Below are positions 8,820 to 17,417 of a DNA stretch of 17,500 nt, piece after piece. This stretch comes from Theodoxus fluviatilis (lineage: Eukaryota > Mollusca > Gastropoda > Cycloneritida > Neritidae). Location: the NCBI GenBank assembly GCA_034096865.1, contig JAWQFJ010010002.1, forward strand, positions 35,001 to 52,500, given 5' to 3'. Both the position numbers and the translations under genes were made by a program. The notes under the pieces were generated by a model that searched no databases, was not told where the DNA came from, and saw only the letters and a list, made by a program, of their open reading frames with translations. The stretch's first letter is position 1. Every line of letters begins with the position of its first letter.

Positions 8820-9282
8820 CTTGTGTGTTTGTGTGTGTGTGTCCGTGTGTGTGTGTGTGTGTCTGTGTGTGCACATTGTGTGTGTTTGTGTTTGTGTTTG
8901 TGTATATATGTGTTTGTGTGTGTTTGTGTGTGTTTGTGTGTGTGTGTGTGAGTGTGTCTGTGTGTGTGTCTGTGTGTGCACATGTGTGTGTGTGTTCGTG
9001 TGCACATGTGTATGTGTGTAAGTGTGTGTAAGTGTGTGTGTGTGTTGTGTGTGTGTGTGTGTGTGAGTGTGTGAGTGAGTGTGTGTGTGTGTGTGTGTAT
9101 GTGTGTGTGTGTATGTGTGTGTCCGTGTGTGTGTGTGTCTGTGTGTGCACATGTGTGTGTGCATGTGCACATGTTTGTGTGTGCATGTGCACATGTGTGT
9201 GTGTGTGCACAGGTGTGTGTGTGTGTGTCTGTGTGTGTGAGTGTGTGTGTGTGTGTTTGTGTGTGTGAGTGAGTGTGTGTGT

Positions 9283-9345
<63 letters not shown>

Positions 9346-9350
9346 CGCGC
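8774..9350 (+). repeat. Large (TG)n-rich array
   Basis: Nearly 580 bp of TG dinucleotides with T, C and A interruptions, ending in GTGTGCGCGCGCAC. The 9140-9210 part contains repeated GTGCACATGTG palindromic segments. The many Cys-Val and His-Thr open frames on both strands are artefacts. Confidence 0.97.
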
Positions 9351-9388
9351 GCACATATGGGGAATCATATTATGATGATTATGTATGT

Positions 9389-11776
9389 GGTCAAAAGTAC
9401 AGAGGTGAGCAGAGGGTCAATTTCAATACCCATCAGTGAAACTTTGCCTCACAAACTCAAACTTCAACACATGCTGACTTCAAACTTGCTGTGACTTATT
9501 CAGAATTGAACAATGTTGCTAGCAAATAATTTTTTCTCTCACAAAATTGATAGTTGTTGAGTTATTTGCATTTGTGTTAGGAATATTGAGTTTTGGGAAA
9601 CAGAAAAAGTGTTACACATTCCAAAAGGCTCATTTTCAAGCTCTTTTTCACACACACAAAAAGTAAATCCTAATAATTATTTTCTGCCAAAGTTGTTTTT
9701 GGGAGACCTTCTTTTCAACAGACTTGCTGAGAAATAAAATTTGTAATCCAAAATAATAATTTTGATGTATAAAGTCTGTTCACAACATTTGTGTAAGACT
9801 AGCACCATCGTCTTCAAAGGTTAAAATTCCACATAAAGATTCTGTCTTACCCCATGCAATCAGTGTCACTACATGCTACAATGGTTGTATTTCATGGTTA
9901 AGTTTTAAATAAATCAGAAAACTTTTGTTTTGACTTGATAAAACAACATTTTTACGACCGAGACAAAAATTGTGTTAAGATTTTGCAACTTTATCTTCAA
10001 ATAAATCAAACATGGTTTTTTTTTTTTTACATGAAGTGGATTTTCCTGCAATTGTGTGACTGCAAAATAATTGTGTGTTGCAAAAATCTAGATATTTGAT
10101 ATATTTTATGAAAAAAATGAAAACAAGTTCCGGGCGTTATTAGTTGTGTACAGACCAAAGTGCTCAATTTTGAGGGAAAACAGCTAAAATCAGATGGTGT
10201 GTGCATTATTATGTTATCAAGTTGTTGGTAAATAGGACTATTGATTATTCAGCTTTGCTGTGGTCTTTTTGTCAGGACTGAAATCACACTCTGCATATAC
10301 TTTTAGTGAGGAAAACCATGGCAAGTGGAATTAAGAATGATGTTAGTGTTGTGAACATCCAAAAACCACAAAAATCAACTTTAAAACTTGGTGGGGATAA
10401 AGAATTAAAACCTTCTGGTTAAGTTCTACATTGTTGAACACAGACACACTCTCAAGATTCCATTTAGGCACATTTTTAGAAAAACACACTCTGTTCACAA
10501 CATTACGCACACATCTGTGTGTGTAATGTTGCAAACAAACTTATCTAGCTATATACAGAAGGCCAAACAATAATTAAACAAAACCACCATTTCATTCTAC
10601 ATGTTTTATTACTATAAACATTCTTGTACAAGAATCAAACCAAAATTTTGTTTTTCTAGATCTTTCATGTAGTTCATAACAATACACCATCCAGTTCATA
10701 ACATTACACCATTAAAGTACATTACAAGAGCAACAAATGTTCAATGGCTATTTTAAGTTTTAATGAATACATCAATGTTGACAGAATATTCAGTTTTGTT
10801 AAATTGAATGTTTTGGTGATCAGGAACTGTTTCATCACACTTTTAAAAATTGGTTTTGTGTTATGTTGTGAACAAAATGGTGTTATGTTATGAACAAACA
10901 CACACTTTTTTTTAATTGCATGTAATAAAAGCATGGTGTGCATGGGAAGGAGTGCAAAATGTAGCTGTCTTCCTTATGCACCTTCTGAAACATTGTTCCT
11001 GATTCAGAATTTATAATTTGTCACTTAAAAAAAAAAAGTTTGTCACTGTGTAATGTTGTGAACAGACATTGATCAGAATTCAATTTTTGGGGTTTACAAA
11101 GAGTATATATTCAATTATTTTTATTTTCTGATTTCACTTTCAAGTTTTCTGATGTCCATTGCTAAACTTGGACTGTGAGAATAAGTACATAATGGTCCAA
11201 CAGATGTGCTTAAATGGAAAAAATATAACCGTTTAAAATGGTCGAAAGACTGAAGTATGTATCTAATGATATATACATTCCCAATGCAATTGCTTTTCTT
11301 TAAATATGTGTTTGTTACATTTAGAATACATCTAAAAACTGTTTAATACTAAAATTGACATATTTAATGCTTAAAGCATGACTTTCAATGAGGAATTGTG
11401 TTGTGGCGTTATGTTGTGAACAGACTCGTTATTATCTTTTCTATAGTCTTTGTTTACTAGTTTTCAGTTCAAATTTGTAATGTGTATGACAGTTTTGACT
11501 CATGTGGTGAGTTCTCAAGATGTAATAATAAAGATTTCCACTTTTTAAAGTCTATACAGTGTGTGTTTGAAATGTGTGACGGTGTTAATGTTGTGAACAG
11601 ACTCAAAATCTTTTTTCAAAAATGCAACCAAACAAAGCATCATCTTAAATTTATGTGTTGTGTAGTTGATTCTCATGACAAATCCTACCATATTCATGCA
11701 AAACTGTTAAGTTTTCATAAAGTTTACTTTTAGGAACTCATGTAACAGTTCTCTGCTCACCTCCGTACTTTTGACC
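9389..11776. mobile_element. 2.4-kb non-autonomous TIR DNA element in intron 1
   Basis: The left end (9388-9414, GGTCAAAAGTACAGAGGTG...) and the right end (11751-11777) are inverted repeats matching at 26 of 27 positions. The flanks ATGTATGT (9381-9388) and ATGTGTGT (11777-11784) agree at 7 of 8 positions, compatible with an 8-bp target duplication, or a perfect 4-bp ATGT. The right flank is TG-rich, so chance is possible. The interior is AT-rich with no transposase or frame longer than about 85 codons. It carries many copies of a 15-bp motif (listed separately). The superfamily is unassigned: GG-start ends with an 8-bp duplication would fit Merlin-like elements, but that is only a guess. Confidence 0.75.
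9774..11602. repeat. Dispersed 15-bp motif ATGTTGTGAACAGAC
   Basis: Exact copies occur at 11053-11067, 11411-11425 and 11588-11602 on the plus strand and at 9774-9788 on the minus strand. Near copies are at 10490-10503 (minus, 14 of 15), about 10863 and 10884 (plus) and about 10673 and 10694 (minus). Weaker ones lie near 10137, 10347, 10428 and 10525. All lie within the 9389-11776 element. The core TGTT-GTG-AACA is itself an inverted repeat. Confidence 0.8.
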
Positions 11777-11924
11777 ATGTGTGTGTGTGCAACACAAAGC
11801 ATCGCAATTTAATACATTACAGTGCAATGTTAGTTAATCTATCTATTGAGTTACTGACCAGATTCAGTTAACTGTACTCCCAATCTTATGTTTATAAAAT
11901 TAAGTAAATTTTAAAATATATAAG

Positions 11925-11967
11925 ATCTCTCTCTCTCTCTCTGTTTCTATCTCTCAACTCACACATA

Positions 11968-12017
<50 letters not shown>

Positions 12018-12113
12018 GCACACATACACATACATACACAGATATGTACACACATATGCACACACACATGTGCACACACACATGTGCACACACATACACA
12101 CATGTGCACACTG
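11925..12113 (+). repeat. (CT)n and (CA)n microsatellites before exon 2
   Basis: A short CT run (about 11925-11942) is followed by CA dinucleotides (about 11968-12014) and a CA-rich degenerate stretch with repeated CACATGTGCACA palindromes to 12110. Confidence 0.93.
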
Positions 12114-12226
12114 CCACCCCCCCACTCCCCTCCAACCCCTTTCAACCCCACCTCCACCTCCAACCCCACTCCTACCCCCCCACCCCCACCCCCCAAAAAT
12201 AGGACTTGGAATCTTTGTTTTTACAG
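12114..12226 (+). promoter_or_regulatory. C-rich tract and 3' splice site of intron 1
   Basis: A strongly C-rich tract (12114-12195, repeated CCCCAC/CCTCC) precedes the shorter T-rich segment ATCTTTGTTTTTACAG. The latter is the acceptor polypyrimidine tract and AG (12225-12226). The C-rich tract is unusually long for an acceptor region. Confidence 0.6.
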
Positions 12227-12286
12227 ATTCCAGTGGAGAGGATCAGACAGTTGGTGGGAGACAAGGGCATTGTGTTCAACAACATG
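12227..12286 (+). CDS. GNS: N-acetylglucosamine-6-sulfatase, exon 2
   Basis: This short 60-bp exon encodes residues 40-59 (IPVERIRQLVGDKGIVFNNM). It corresponds to the helix and strand between the TDDQD metal motif and the catalytic cysteine loop in GNS; human GNS has P-L-K-K-T-K-x-L-I-G at the same place. It begins after TTTTTACAG and ends at ATG|GTGAGT, both canonical, in phase 0. Skipping it would keep the frame but delete 20 residues immediately before the active-site loop. It is too short to be found as an open frame alone; identification rests on splice sites, phase and gapless colinearity with the family. Confidence 0.88.
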
Positions 12287-12639
12287 GTGAGTCCTTACTT
12301 CAGCTACAGGTTAGAGAAATTTACCCCACCTTGTCCAGTCTACATCCAGTGATCCAGAATCTAGCAATGTAGCCATCAGGAACAATTTCAGTAGTGTGCA
12401 AGCTGCATTCTCAGGATTGCTCCAGAACTCCACTGACTCATTTGCTAATCTTGCAGACGCTTTGCTGGGTTCATTGTACACTATTCAGTGCTGTATTGCT
12501 TTGATAATTTTGTCCATGGGAAGAAAGCGCAGCTTTTTTTCTTTTTGCTTTAAGGCTCAATTTAAGATTCTAAGATAAGACTTGGTACCTGTGAGGACAG
12601 TAAAGGTATTGAAGTTGTCATCATGTAGACAGCAATTAT

Positions 12640-12860
12640 AGACTGTTTCAATGGCTCAGTGGTCAGAGCACTCAAATGTTTACCGGGAGGCCACAGGTTT
12701 AGTCCCTGTTGGAGGTTGAAACCTCTGCATTAGACACTTTTGAGTTGCCTATGGATGCATCTGTCAGCAAGCAGGGAGATCAGATGGTAATTACGCCTTA
12801 CGCTCTGTTGCTTGTGAATTATCATTCATGAATCCTATCTACACCAATGTGATCCTGTTC
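12640..12860 (+). mobile_element. tRNA-derived SINE
   Basis: The pol III A box TGGCTCAGTGG (12652-12662) matches the TRGCNNAGTGG consensus exactly. A B box-like GGTTTAGTCCC lies at 12696-12706, about 34 nt further on, as in a tRNA. The intervening GTCAGAGCACTC is typical of a tRNA D-arm and anticodon region. The B box departs from GGTTCRANTCC, and no tRNA cloverleaf is proposed. The 3' end is not defined; no poly(A) or simple tail is evident, so the right boundary is approximate. Confidence 0.65.
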
Positions 12861-13309
12861 CAATCGTATGGTCTTTGGTTCCAATATTCCAGCCAGATGT
12901 CACACTTGCTCTGTGTGTCTGTTGTTCTGTGCTAATGGAGGACTGGTGTTTGCCACTGATCAGGTGGTAAAAGGTGAACTGGTGTTAGACACAGTCATTG
13001 GTGAAAGCCACAAAGTAAATCCATTATATATGTTTGTTATAGGACCACTCCTCTGATTAACTTTAGCTCATAGTTTGTCTAGGGAAACATGATACCATCC
13101 TGTAACATTTATCCATCTTCCCTGCTGTTAAGGACGAACTAAAACAACAGAGAAAAATAAGAACAGACATCCACAATGCAACTGACTTTACTAATGATTA
13201 AAAGAAATATAATGTTTGCTAAATATTCATTCAATCCTAACTTAGCAAGCCAGCCTATATTAAAATGTTCAACTTTTCTGGGAAAAGAGTGTTCGAAACT
13301 GCTGAAGGG

Positions 13310-13638
13310 GTCAGGACCATTGACCCTGGCAGTTGTTATTCAACGGGGTGAGGTGACGACTTGCACAAGGTGTTGGTCTTGAGAAAAGGGGTCAGGACCG
13401 TTGACCCTGGTGGTTGTTATTCAACGGGTGAGGTGATGACTAACACAAGGTGTGGGTCTTGAGAAAAGGGGTCAGGACCGTTGACCCTGGCTGTTGTTGT
13501 TCAACAGGTGAGGTGACGACTGGCACAAGGTGTTGGTCTTGAGAGAAGGGGTCAGGACCGTTGACCCTGGCTGTTGTTGTTCAACAGGTGAGGTGACGAC
13601 TGGCACAAGGTGTTGGTCTTGAGAGAAGAGGTCATTAA
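13310..13638 (+). repeat. 80-bp minisatellite, four copies
   Basis: GTCAGGACC starts at 13310, 13391, 13471 and 13551, so the period is 81, 80, 80 bp. Copies 3 and 4 differ only at the penultimate base, and copies 1 and 2 are more diverged. Each unit carries GGGTCA-N7-TGACCC or a near version. A minus-strand frame at 13472-13788 crosses the copies and is an artefact of the repeat. Confidence 0.93.
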
Positions 13639-13639
13639 A

Positions 13640-14600
13640 GGAGGCCAGGGCCACTCCGAACTGGAGTCCATCAGATTTAGAGGGCAGACTTCAATCGTTC
13701 TTCTTTCAGTGTGGGCATAACTTTTGTCACCGTAGGTAGCTATGGCCAGTCCACATTGTGCCGATTCAACACTCAAAGTCTCCACCAAGAGTTGTGTCTG
13801 ATAAGGGAAGCTCAGACATTCCGTCCTTGAAGCAGATCACATCATTCTGAGATCGGGAATCGTTTCAATTCCATCCATCCTGTTTTCACTTGCGTTCAAC
13901 GCTCCAACAACCTCTTGCCTGAAACCAATCTCCCTTCCCTCTCCCTCTCCCTCCAAAAAATCATCAGAACTGAATATGACATTGTCCAGCACTCAATATG
14001 ATGCCATCAAACACTGTATGACATAATCAATGTCAAAGTTTTGTCAAGGTCAAATCATTCTCATTTAGCTCTGTACACCTTCTGACCACAACAAACTATT
14101 TTCTAGGCATGGCTGGTTCTCTAATAACTACATTTATTTGAGGCATGGCTGGCTTCTACATTCTTACTAGTGCAGAAAGGACTTACCATCACAATGTAAT
14201 GTTACAAAGTTGTTTCTCCCTTTAGTGAAAGAGTTGTTTTCTGAGTTGAAATGAAGAATATGGAAATGTAACATGGACTTAGTTTCTTTTTTGTTTCATT
14301 TTCCACGGTGAGTTTAGAAAGGACAGGAAGGAGATTGGTGTTGCCTGATAACCAGGGAATAAATTGTTTCACTGTTTAAAATCTCTAGGGTGAAGGCTCA
14401 CTTTGTTAGTGAAACAGACACTGCTGTATGTTAAAAGTGAAATAACAGGAAACCTGCTTGTGCTGAAATTTTTTAGGGTCTGCTATCAAACTTTTTGAAA
14501 AGCACAAATGAACAATGGGTTCATTTTACACTTAAGTTTCAGAAACAAATTGCTTACATTTATGCATGTTGGAACATAAACACTGTTTTCAGATGGATTA
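13640..14600. other. Intron 2 stretch with nothing recognised
   Basis: There is a short CTCCCT pyrimidine run near 13930-13955 and a twice-occurring GGCATGGCTGG (about 14106 and 14142). Otherwise this is ordinary AT-rich intron with no coding or RNA gene signal. Confidence 0.5.
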
Positions 14601-14676
14601 GGCCACACACACTAAATTGTGGTGAGTTAAGGTAACATGGCCACACACACTAAATTGTGGTGAGTTAAGGTAACAT
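14601..14676 (+). repeat. Perfect 38-bp tandem duplication
   Basis: 14601-14638 and 14639-14676 are identical. The unit starts GGCCACACACACTAAATTG and ends GGTAACAT, and so duplicates the left end of interspersed-repeat copy B. Perfect identity suggests a recent event. Confidence 0.95.
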
Positions 14677-14910
14677 GGCCACACACACACAAAAGGCTAG
14701 GTATGTAGACCTGAGCTTTTTTCAGTTATAGGAGGCCAGATATGAGACTATACACATATGTGTATGAATATGTTTAAAGAAATATCATTTATACAGTAGA
14801 TTATCTGCACATAAATCAAAATTTCTCTTTCACTAAAAATGCTTTTCAACTCAAGTAGTGCTCACAGGGAAGAGGGAAAACATGCGGTTTGTTGTTTATC
14901 TTCATTTCTT

Positions 14911-14972
<62 letters not shown>

Positions 14973-15037
14973 TTTCATGATTGAGATAGTTTTGGATTGG
15001 CAGGGGAAATAAGGGTCAGTCAGGTTACCATAACCAC
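14652..15037 (+). mobile_element. Interspersed repeat family, copy B (intron 2), most complete
   Basis: The left end TGTGGTGAGTTAAGGTAACATGG and right end CAGGTTACCATAACCAC (15021-15037) are inverted repeats of one another, allowing a four-base insertion on the left. Internal blocks are shared with copy D over its whole length (AGGAGGCCAGA, TGTGTATGAAT, ATCATTTATA, GTTTGTTGTTTA). No open frame is supported. A long CT microsatellite sits inside. It is MITE-like, with no transposase. Confidence 0.75.
14913..14971 (+). repeat. (TC)n microsatellite inside copy B
   Basis: Uninterrupted TC dinucleotides, about 59 bp. At the matching position copies C and D have only short T/C-rich sequence, so this is an expansion specific to copy B. 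Confidence 0.95.
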
Positions 15038-15273
15038 TTTTTTTTAAGGGAGGAGGTACTTTTGTACAAAGGCATAATATATACACAGTGACAATGCAGT
15101 GGATTTCAACAGCAGTATGAGCAATCTTGATTGTGCTGTGTAAAGGCATTCCATTATTTATCTGTTGCTTTCTGAAGAATACATGCAGCTCATTAGTGTT
15201 CACCTATAAACTGACTTTGGAAGTGATTAACTTGTCCCTCACAGTATAACATTGCAACCATTTGTTCCTTCAG

Positions 15274-15477
15274 TTTGTGTCCAGCCCCCTGTGCTGCCCC
15301 AGCAGGTCCAGCATCCTGACAGGGAAGTACGTCCACAACCACCACGCCCTCAACAACTCGGTGGAGGGCAACTGCAGCAGCCTGTACTGGCAGTCACAGC
15401 AGGAAATCAACGCCTTCCCTGTGGAGCTGAAGAAGCATGGCTACAGCACCTTCTTTGCTGGGAAGTACCTCAATCAA
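15274..15477 (+). CDS. GNS: N-acetylglucosamine-6-sulfatase, exon 3 (catalytic cysteine)
   Basis: This 204-bp exon encodes residues 60-127. [13 protein letters not shown] fits the first sulfatase signature. The first Cys of CxPSR (residue 66) is the one converted to formylglycine, Arg70 is the motif arginine, and Lys77 follows in [16 protein letters not shown] (115-126) is the second sulfatase signature. NNS and NCS sequons (86-88 and 92-94) occur at the places where human GNS is glycosylated. [10 protein letters not shown] is GNS-like and unlike the SULF enzymes. The splice sites are CCTTCAG before and CAA|GTGAGT after, phase 0. All catalytic residues expected in this segment are present, so the gene looks functional. 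Confidence 0.95.
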
Positions 15478-15933
15478 GTGAGTGATTACTCAGTGGGCAT
15501 CTTTGCTGGGGGAGTGCTCTGCTCATCGTGAGCATTATAGTACACTTGCCAGTTTTGAGTTTCATGGTTTTGAATTGCTGGTGTTGTTGGAGATAACTAA
15601 GGTGAAAATAAAATAAATAGTTGTGGTTATGGTAACATGGCCGGAAAAAAAGGGGTTGCTAGGTAGACCTAAACCTTTTTTTTCTTCTTCCTTATCATTT
15701 TTAATAGAAGAGGCACCAGATTGGAAATAAATCACTATTTCTCTTTCAGTGAATTTTTTGTCTTAAACTTAAATAGTGGTTTCCAAGAGTGCTTATAAGG
15801 CAGGGAAAATGGGACAGCACAGAATTAGTTGATTACCATAGATTTCTTCCTTCTTTTTTTTTTCTTTTTTGGTGCACAATTGATGCTTTGAATCCACAGT
15901 TTAGATGAGAGCTGCTGTTTTCCTTGTTTTCAG
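15478..15933 (+). other. GNS: GNS intron 3 (456 bp)
   Basis: Bounded by GTGAGT at 15478 and TTGTTTTCAG ending at 15933. About half is interspersed-repeat copy C. The remainder is T-rich intron. Confidence 0.9.
15623..15860 (+). mobile_element. Interspersed repeat family, copy C (intron 3), 3'-truncated
   Basis: It begins with the cleanest left terminus, GTGGTTATGGTAACATGGCC (15623-15642). It continues through GCTAGGTAGACCT (shared with copy B) and GGGACAGCACAGAATTAG (shared with copies A and D). The right inverted-repeat end is absent, so the copy is truncated. The right limit is approximate. Confidence 0.7.
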
Positions 15934-15999
15934 TATGGCTTCCCCAAGGTTGGTGGTGTGAAGCACATACCTCCAGGATGGGACTGGTGGAATGGCTTG
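15934..15999 (+). CDS. GNS: N-acetylglucosamine-6-sulfatase, exon 4
   Basis: This 66-bp exon encodes residues 128-149, YGFPKVGGVKHIPPGWDWWN followed by Gly-Leu. Human GNS has the same spacing of YG-x-P-x-x-GG-x-x-H-x-P-x-GW just after its second sulfatase signature. The SULF enzymes have a shorter linker here, so this supports GNS. The acceptor is TTGTTTTCAG and the donor TTG|GTAAGC; phase 0. No later exon is recognised before the window ends at 17500, so the gene continues to the right. The exon is short and rests on colinearity and splice sites. Confidence 0.9.
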
Positions 16000-16078
16000 G
16001 TAAGCTGCCTCTGCCCCTCAGTCTGTCATCTCTCATGTTCATGTCTTGGCTTCTTTTCTCAGTAAATGTGTCTGTCTG

Positions 16079-16080
<2 letters not shown>

Positions 16081-16156
<76 letters not shown>

Positions 16157-16157
16157 C
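16081..16157 (+). repeat. (GT)n then (GA)n microsatellite
   Basis: About 67 bp of uninterrupted GT (16081-16147) followed by a short GA run. It starts 82 bp after the exon 4 donor. Confidence 0.96.
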
Positions 16158-16359
16158 AAGAGCCACCCAGTAGCCAACAACATCAGACTATGTTAATTTT
16201 GTACTTTTTCCCTCTCTATTTGTTGAATGTTTTACATTTCTATTCTACCTTACTCTTTGAGACTCCAGTCACTACATCCCAAACCCATGTCTATGGGCAC
16301 GATAGTGAAAGTACCCTTCAAAGCTTAAGTTTAGTTTGGGACTTTGTTAATGTACATAA

Positions 16360-16693
16360 ATGTAGTCAAGGTCACATGGCCAACAAAAGTAGGGTCAGTA
16401 CACAGGCATGACCCTTTTTTTTCTCTTAAAAGGAGGCCAGATTGAGACTGCACACGTGTGTGTATGAATGTGCATGTTTTATGAAATGTCATTTATAAAA
16501 TGGATTAATCTGAACATGATTCAAAATTAATTTTTTGCTGAAAATACATTTAGAAAATACTTAAATGGTGCTTGTAGAGATGTTGGGACAATATGCAGTT
16601 TGTTGTTTACCATCAATTCCCCCCTTTTTCTCATTTCATGATCAAAGAAAAAGTTTAGGGCTGGCAGGAAAAAATAGGGTTAGTCATGTTACC
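16360..16693 (+). mobile_element. Interspersed repeat family, copy D (intron 4)
   Basis: Colinear with copy B almost end to end: left end TGTAGTCAAGGTCACATGGC (16361-16380), then AGGAGGCCAGATTGAGACTG, TGTGTATGAAT, GGGACAATATGCAGTTTG, TTTCATGATCAAAG and right end TAGTCATGTTACC (16681-16693). Both termini are diverged from the GTGGTTATGGTAAC consensus, so this is an older copy. No open frame. Confidence 0.72.
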
Positions 16694-17080
16694 GCACGAT
16701 GAACCTCATTCTAGTCCACTAGAGACTTCGCCTACCGGTGAAAGTGTCTCTAGCCCAGTTGACATCACGTGATGGAAGGTTTTCGTCCGATATATGCACA
16801 TGGAGGTAACACGAGAGGCTTGTGGGATAGCCGATCTGCTCCCTGACATACGCCGTTAAAGTAGTTCTAAGACTATTTCGCACAAAACTCTTAACTTACT
16901 TTTGTTGAGGCAATAAACAAGTGCTTATTCGATGAACAAAACGCTTGTTTTGAAATGGATACACGTTTTGACATCTGAATGATTTCTGTAAAAGTGGAGA
17001 GGATACTATTTGCTGTAATGCGAAGGGTCAAGTATATTACGCATTCATTGCAAACTGTGCCAGAGTCAATACTGACTCAG
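16694..17080. other. CpG-rich patch of unknown nature in intron 4
   Basis: CpG dinucleotides are clearly denser here (about 16 in roughly 370 bp) than in the surrounding AT/TG-rich intron. The stretch contains a hairpin, with CTAGAGAC at 16719-16726 paired with GTCTCTAG at 16746-16753, and the 12-bp palindrome CATCACGTGATG. It could be a younger transposon fragment or a regulatory element. No coding sequence is recognised. Confidence 0.4.
16763..16774. promoter_or_regulatory. Palindromic E-box CATCACGTGATG
   Basis: A perfect 12-bp palindrome containing TCACGTGA (16765-16772), the core bound by MiT/TFE-type bHLH-ZIP factors and central to the CLEAR motif of lysosomal genes. The position in intron 4 and the lack of the flanking G/C of the full CLEAR consensus make function uncertain. 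Confidence 0.3.
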
Positions 17081-17320
17081 GTTCACAGAATGGATGAATC
17101 TTAAAGCCTTACTCCACCATTGCTGCTACTCTGCTACTGCCCCTTCCCACCCATGGAGATATGGGATAGCTCTTGAGTTTTCTGCTGGAAGTCATAGTTC
17201 TAAATATAGTGGCTCTTTGAGAAACAACAGGCAACTCCGCAGTGAGGGGTGGAAATCAGTGGTATGGCTACTATTGTGTAGATCACTGTTGTGTTAAGTG
17301 TCATCACTAGGATTGTCTTC

Positions 17321-17350
17321 CATCATCATCATTATTATCATCATCACCAC

Positions 17351-17404
<54 letters not shown>

Positions 17405-17417
17405 TTTCATCATCACA
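17321..17417 (+). repeat. (CAT)n trinucleotide microsatellite
   Basis: About 95 bp of CAT/ATC triplets with a few ATT and ACC variants. Frames through it read poly-Ile, poly-His or poly-Met and are artefacts. Confidence 0.96.

Larger units (their letters stand above)
12287..15273 (+). other. GNS: GNS intron 2 (3.0 kb)
   Basis: Bounded by GTGAGT at 12287 and CCTTCAG ending at 15273. It contains a SINE, an 80-bp minisatellite, a 38-bp duplication and interspersed-repeat copy B. About 12860-13300 and 13640-14600 show nothing I can name beyond ordinary AT-rich intron. Confidence 0.88.

Noticed and set aside
8749..9368. Frames up to about 200 codons in the TG array, both strands
   Set aside because: Cys-Val and His-Thr translations of a microsatellite; not genes.
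12652..12725. Functional tRNA gene
   Set aside because: The A box is perfect, but the B box is degenerate and no acceptor stem closes. It is better explained as a SINE head.
13472..13788. Minus-strand frames across the 80-bp minisatellite
   Set aside because: Internally repetitive only because the DNA is tandemly repeated. A period of 80 is not a multiple of three, and there is no domain.
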